A DNA stretch of 37,068 nucleotides from Actinomycetes bacterium (GTDB taxonomy: Bacteria; Actinomycetota; Acidimicrobiia; Acidimicrobiales; Microtrichaceae): assembly GCA_030621865.1 (NCBI GenBank), contig JAUXGW010000004.1:1-37068 (forward strand), read 5' to 3'. Of this stretch, positions 34,880 through 37,068 are shown in pieces. How positions within the stretch are numbered: position 1 is the stretch's first letter; every line of letters begins with the position of its first letter. The notes under the pieces were generated by a model. That model saw nothing but the letters and a program-made list of their open reading frames with translations. It had not been told where the DNA came from and searched no databases. The position numbers and the translations under genes are program-made.

Positions 34880-36760
34880 ATGACGTCTCCGAAGGATGCA
34901 ACCACTCACACAGCCAGGGTTCAGGAGGATTTCCGGGCCGGGACACCCATGGACTGGGATGATCAGCAGGATCAGGAGAATGCCACCCGTGGTTTCGTGG
35001 GTCGGCCGGAGAACAGTGTTGTGACCACCGACGCCGGTGGCCCCGTGTGGTCCCTGGAGGAGTACGAGTTCCTTGACGGCGAGGCCCCTCCCACCGTGAA
35101 TCCATCCCTGTGGCGGCAGGCGAACCTGAACATGGAATCCGGGATGTTCACGATTGCTCCCCGCATCCATCAGTTGCGCGGATTCGACCTGTCGGAGATC
35201 ACGATCATCGAGGGCGACACGGGCTTGATCGTGATCGACCCGTTGATCTCCAGGGAGGCGGCATCGGCCGCCATGTCGTTTGCCAGGGAACATCTCGGTC
35301 ATCGGCCGGTGGTGGCAGTGATTCACACCCATTCGCATGTGGATCATTTCGGCGGAGTCAAGGGAGTCATCTCGCAAGAGGACGTGGACTCCGGCAAGTG
35401 TCGGGTGATCGCCCCGATCGGAATGGTCGAAGCGGCCGTCAGCGAGAACGTCTTCGCCGGTCCCGCCATGGGCCGTCGGGCCGAGTACATGTACGGCGCC
35501 AAGCTGGATCGAAGTGCGAAGGGACAGGTCGACGCCGGTCTCGGCAAGACCAATTCAACCGGCACAGTCACCCTCATCCTGCCCACTGACATCATCAGCG
35601 AAACGGGAGACAAGCTGACCATCGACGGAGTGGAGATCGAGTTCCAGCTCACTCCCGGCACCGAGGCGCCCGCGGAGATGAACTTCTACTTCCCGCAATT
35701 CCGCGCGCTCTGCATGGCGGAGAACTGCTCGCGAAATCTGCACAACCTCTACACACTCAGAGGTGCACAGGTCCGCGATGCCCTTGCCTGGTCCAGGTAC
35801 ATGGATGAGTCAATGCTGCGCTTCGACGGCAAGGTGGATCTGCTGTTCACCAGCCACCATTGGCCCGTCTGGGGTCAGGAGGCCGCCAACGAATACATGG
35901 CAGCCCAGCGAGATGTCTACAAGTTCCTCCACGACCAGACACTGAAGCTCGCAAACCAGGGTTACACGATGACCGAGTGCGCCGAGATCCTGGAACTGCC
36001 GGACGCATTGGCCGGACACTGGTGCAATCGGCCGTACTACGGCACCGTGAGCCACAACGTGAAGGCGGTCTATCAGCGCTACCTCGGTTGGTTCTCCGGC
36101 AATCCGTCGGAGCTGCATGCCCTGCCCGAGGAAGCCGCCGCCGCCAAGTACGTGGAATACATGGGTGGGCCCGAACCGATACTGGCCAAGGCACGCGTTG
36201 ACTTCGAAGCCGGGGAGTATCGCTGGGTTGCCGAGGTGCTCAACCGGGTGGTGTTCGCTGATGAATCCAACACTGAAGCGAAGGAACTGCTGGCCGACGC
36301 CTACGAACAGCTCGGCTATCAGGCCGAATCGGCTCCCTGGCGCAACTTCTACCTCGTCGGTGCCGGCGAACTTCGAAATGGAGTTGCCGAGACCGCGAGC
36401 GACTTCCAGACGGCCGGAGCGGATGTGGCGATGGTCATGGACGTTTCGATGCTCTTTGATGCCATTGCCCTGCGCATCAATGCCGATGCGTGCGCCGGCA
36501 AGGAACTCAAGGTGAACTTCGACTTCAGCGACATCGATGAGCAGTACTGCCTTTTCGTGGAGAATTCGGTACTTCACAACCGCCGGGGTCTTGACGATGC
36601 TGCGGCCGCAACGGTCACGCTCACCAAGACCGATTTCCTGCTGGCCCTCGCCGGTCACCCGACCGGCGATGCAGACATCGAGGGCGACGATAATGCCCTG
36701 GCGACCCTCATGGGCTGGGTGGATCGAACAGGCGGGAATTTCCCGATCGTCACTCCCTGA
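34880..36760 (+). CDS. Alkyl/aryl sulfatase, MBL fold (SdsA/BDS1-like)
   Basis: 'VIHTHSHVDHFGGVKGV' metal motif, 'GTEAPAEMNFYFPQFRALCMAENC', dimerisation and SCP2-like C-terminal domains. Confidence 0.93.
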   Translation: MTSPKDATTHTARVQEDFRAGTPMDWDDQQDQENATRGFVGRPENSVVTTDAGGPVWSLEEYEFLDGEAPPTVNPSLWRQANLNMESGMFTIAPRIHQLRGFDLSEITIIEGDTGLIVIDPLISREAASAAMSFAREHLGHRPVVAVIHTHSHVDHFGGVKGVISQEDVDSGKCRVIAPIGMVEAAVSENVFAGPAMGRRAEYMYGAKLDRSAKGQVDAGLGKTNSTGTVTLILPTDIISETGDKLTIDGVEIEFQLTPGTEAPAEMNFYFPQFRALCMAENCSRNLHNLYTLRGAQVRDALAWSRYMDESMLRFDGKVDLLFTSHHWPVWGQEAANEYMAAQRDVYKFLHDQTLKLANQGYTMTECAEILELPDALAGHWCNRPYYGTVSHNVKAVYQRYLGWFSGNPSELHALPEEAAAAKYVEYMGGPEPILAKARVDFEAGEYRWVAEVLNRVVFADESNTEAKELLADAYEQLGYQAESAPWRNFYLVGAGELRNGVAETASDFQTAGADVAMVMDVSMLFDAIALRINADACAGKELKVNFDFSDIDEQYCLFVENSVLHNRRGLDDAAAATVTLTKTDFLLALAGHPTGDADIEGDDNALATLMGWVDRTGGNFPIVTP

Positions 36761-36814
36761 CCCTCCGGCGGAATGTGCGCTGATCCCCCGGGACCCGTGT
36801 GGCTTTTCCGAAAC

Positions 36815-36828
36815 GAGAACGTGTTCTA
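36815..36828. promoter_or_regulatory. KstR-like palindrome GAGAACGTGTTCTA (revcomp TAGAACACGTTCTC)
   Basis: Matches TnnAACnnGTTnnA with one end mismatch; 47 bp upstream of ATG at 36876. Confidence 0.45.
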
Positions 36829-36875
36829 GCCTCTGCCAGTCGGTCCACGGGGTGATCGGCGGAACGGGGATACGG

Positions 36876-37068
36876 ATGGCCGGCTCAACCGACTCGCAGG
36901 ACCTGCTGCGAGCTCCACTGACCATTGAGTTCGGTTTCAGCCGAACCACAGGTCCGGTGATCGGAGCATTTCTCACCGGCCTGATTGAACAGAGGGTCCT
37001 CGGCATCAGGGACTCCACGGGGCGCATTGTGTGTCCCCCGGTGGAATACGACTCCTTGACCGGTGAAC
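36876..37068 (+). CDS. Zn-ribbon/OB-fold (DUF35)-type protein, N-terminal fragment (continues beyond window)
   Basis: 'LTIEFGFSRTTGPVIGAFLTGLIEQRVLGIRDSTGRIVCPPVEYDSLTGE' resembles DUF35 N-terminal helix; open at window end. Confidence 0.65.
   Translation, partial: MAGSTDSQDLLRAPLTIEFGFSRTTGPVIGAFLTGLIEQRVLGIRDSTGRIVCPPVEYDSLTGE

Noticed and set aside
35810-37027. Minus-strand ORF of 405 aa opposite the alkylsulfatase
   Set aside because: Shadow ORF; plus-strand protein has clear MBL motifs.

Overview
The window is high-GC and actinobacterial-looking (the taxon is inferred; Acidimicrobiia-like is possible). It is densely coding with no rRNA, tRNA, CRISPR or transposon. The core is an atypically arranged mycofactocin (MFT) redox-cofactor island. 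It has mftA (precursor ending ...IDGMCGVY), mftB, mftC (radical SAM), mftE (creatininase-family peptidase) and mftF (glycosyltransferase). With these are an NDMA/MFT-type Zn alcohol dehydrogenase divergent from mftA, an MFT-coupled SDR with the NAD-pocket insertion, two FadH/OYE-family reductases flanking korA/korB, and a tight etfA-fixC-fixX-etfB-mftE-CDF operon. No mftD, mftG or mftR homologue is visible. The flanks hold lipid/alcohol catabolism genes: three acyl/acetoacetyl-CoA synthetases, WS/DGAT, alpha/beta hydrolase, crotonase, P450 plus [3Fe-4S] ferredoxin, and alkylsulfatase. Main oddities: (1) an etf/fix electron-transfer operon translationally coupled to mftE, with no mftG seen; (2) an O-methyltransferase missing its SAM-binding core in frame; (3) a DHPS-like protein with degenerate pABA loops and a 3x21-bp repeat over its start; (4) recurrent 12-21-bp tandem micro-duplications at gene ends, including in mftA and mftB; (5) a WS/DGAT with a histone-H1-like Lys/Ser tail; (6) a hairpin overlapping the korA ribosome-binding site. 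All assignments come from reading motifs by eye, with no database search.
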